Positions 4,956-5,783 of a stretch of 5,783 bases of DNA are shown in pieces. The stretch is from positions 1 through 5,783 of the forward strand of contig JACMQR010000345.1 in NCBI GenBank assembly GCA_014376885.1. Reading direction: 5' to 3'. A model generated the notes under the pieces. It did no database searches, was not told the origin of the DNA, and worked only from the letters and a program-made list of their open reading frames with translations. Position 1 is the first letter of the stretch. Every line of letters begins with the position of its first letter. This DNA is from Polaromonas sp. (GTDB lineage Bacteria > Pseudomonadota > Gammaproteobacteria > Burkholderiales > Burkholderiaceae_C). The position numbers were made by a program, and so were the translations under genes.

Positions 4956-5043
4956 ATCCTGACTTGCAGCCCGCTGGCAGGGCGCTTTCCCGGCGATGGC
5001 CTTGGGCGGCGCAGGCCGGGCCGGGCGCTCGGTTTGCGGCCGG

Positions 5044-5069
5044 AAAAGCCTGTTAGCCTTGGGCTTTTT
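5044..5069 (+). terminator. Terminator-like hairpin just upstream of the sulfhydrylase gene
   Basis: Bases 5044-5050 (aaaagcc) pair with 5062-5068 (ggctttt) around an 11-nt loop, and the 3' arm ends in a run of five T (5065-5069). It lies 170 nt after the DUF4197 stop and only 5 nt before the aggA-type ribosome-binding site (5074-5077) of the next gene. It may be the terminator of the DUF4197 transcript. If the promoter of the sulfhydrylase gene lies upstream, it would instead sit in that gene's leader and could attenuate it. The stem is short, so confidence is moderate. Confidence 0.45.
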
Positions 5070-5082
5070 GCACAGGACAGCC

Positions 5083-5783
5083 ATGAAAATCGAGACGCTC
5101 GCCGTTCACGGCGGCTACACGCCCGACCCGACCACCAAGGCCGTCGCGGTGCCGATCTACCAGACCGTCGCCTTTGCCTTCGACGACACCCAGCATGGCG
5201 CCGACCTGTTCGACCTGAAGGTGGCGGGCAACATCTACAGCCGCATCATGAACCCGACGAATGCGGTGCTGGAGGCGCGTATGGCGGCGCTCGAAGGCGG
5301 CATCGGCGCACTGGCGGTGGCCTCGGGCATGGCAGCGATTGCCTATGCCATCCAGACCATCACCGAGTCGGGCGACAACATCGTCGCCTCGTCGGCGCTG
5401 TATGGCGGCACCTACAACCTGTTCGCCCACACCTTCCCGCAGATGGGCATCGAGGTGCGCTTTGCCGACCCGCGCGACCCGGCCGCCTTCGCGCCGCTGA
5501 TCGACGCGCGCACCAAGGCGGTGTTTTGCGAATCGGTGGGCAATCCGCTGGGCAACGTGACCGACATTGCGGCGCTGGCCGCCGTGGCGCATGCGGCCGG
5601 CGTGCCGCTGATCGTCGACAATACCGTGTCCAGCCCCTACCTGTGCCGGCCGTTCGAGCACGGCGCCGACATCGTCGTGCATGCGCTGACCAAGTACCTG
5701 GGCGGCCACGGCACGACGCTGGGCGGCGTGATTGTCGACAGCGGCAAGTTTCCTTGGGGCCAGCACAAGGCGCGTTTCAAGCG
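5083..5783 (+). CDS. metY: O-acetylhomoserine sulfhydrylase, 5' part (runs off the window)
   Basis: PLP-dependent enzyme of the Cys/Met metabolism family that joins O-acetylhomoserine with sulfide to give homocysteine in methionine biosynthesis; cytoplasmic, usually a tetramer. The first 233 codons and two further bases are present, a little over half of the usual 425-435 residues. Visible marks are the N-terminal [20 protein letters not shown], the phosphate-binding Y52 and R54 ([10 protein letters not shown]), SGMAA at 81-85, the cofactor-stacking Y107 in [23 protein letters not shown] at about 150-162, D179 in [10 protein letters not shown], and the Schiff-base lysine K204 in [13 protein letters not shown]. 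The block around K204 favours the sulfhydrylase over cystathionine synthase or lyase, but O-acetylserine or succinyl substrates cannot be excluded. The ATG at 5083 has agga at 5074-5077. No recognisable SAM or SAH riboswitch precedes it. Confidence 0.93.
   Translation, partial: MKIETLAVHGGYTPDPTTKAVAVPIYQTVAFAFDDTQHGADLFDLKVAGNIYSRIMNPTNAVLEARMAALEGGIGALAVASGMAAIAYAIQTITESGDNIVASSALYGGTYNLFAHTFPQMGIEVRFADPRDPAAFAPLIDARTKAVFCESVGNPLGNVTDIAALAAVAHAAGVPLIVDNTVSSPYLCRPFEHGADIVVHALTKYLGGHGTTLGGVIVDSGKFPWGQHKARFK

Noticed and set aside
4960..5082. SAM or SAH riboswitch upstream of the methionine gene
   Set aside because: I looked for the conserved core motifs and hairpin order and saw none. A covariance-model search would settle it.
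5053..5766. A 237-codon minus-strand open frame opposite the sulfhydrylase gene
   Set aside because: The plus strand encodes an unmistakable PLP enzyme here; the antisense translation is His, Arg and Gly rich with no domain pattern.

Overview
The window reads as GC-rich chromosomal DNA of a betaproteobacterium. The ribosomal proteins, the two YceI genes beside a cytochrome b561, and the style of an intergenic AT-rich segment point to the Comamonadaceae, possibly a Polaromonas or Rhodoferax relative. That placement is inferred from remembered gene content and protein style, not from a database comparison. No transposase, integrase, phage gene, CRISPR array, tRNA or rRNA is visible.

Layout. 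Positions 1-952 hold the tail of the S10 ribosomal operon on the plus strand: rplP (L16), rpmC (L29) and rpsQ (S17), tightly packed and translationally coupled. A strong intrinsic terminator at 982-1014 closes this unit, so the next classical gene (rplN, start of the spc operon) is not adjacent here. A Prx5-type peroxiredoxin gene (1135-1641, plus) follows. Behind it are two hairpins, the second a good intrinsic terminator, and a GC-rich tandem repeat tract. This tract separates the peroxiredoxin gene from a convergent minus-strand operon.

The minus-strand operon is transcribed from 4154 down to 1836. It encodes a TlpA-like thioredoxin-fold lipoprotein, a four-helix cytochrome b561, and two different periplasmic YceI-family proteins. 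All four products are predicted to act in the inner membrane or periplasm. The gene set resembles the known yceJ-yceI pairing with an added thiol-redox protein and a second YceI. A plausible joint role is envelope redox or quinone-related homeostasis and stress protection, but the substrate cannot be read from the sequence.

Divergent from this operon, with only 15 bp between the two start codons, is a DUF4197 gene (4170-4874, plus) whose product carries a twin-arginine-like signal peptide. A 208-bp intergenic region follows, with an AT-rich segment and a terminator-like hairpin. The window ends inside a PLP-dependent O-acetylhomoserine sulfhydrylase gene of methionine biosynthesis (5083 to the edge), of which about the first 233 codons are present.

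Most of the window is ordinary chromosome. The points most worth a second look are the four-gene envelope redox operon, the 15-bp divergent start region, the CVTC active site of the TlpA-like protein, the Tat-like signal on the DUF4197 protein, and the short repeats and hairpins between genes. I did not find convincing evidence of a wholly new system.
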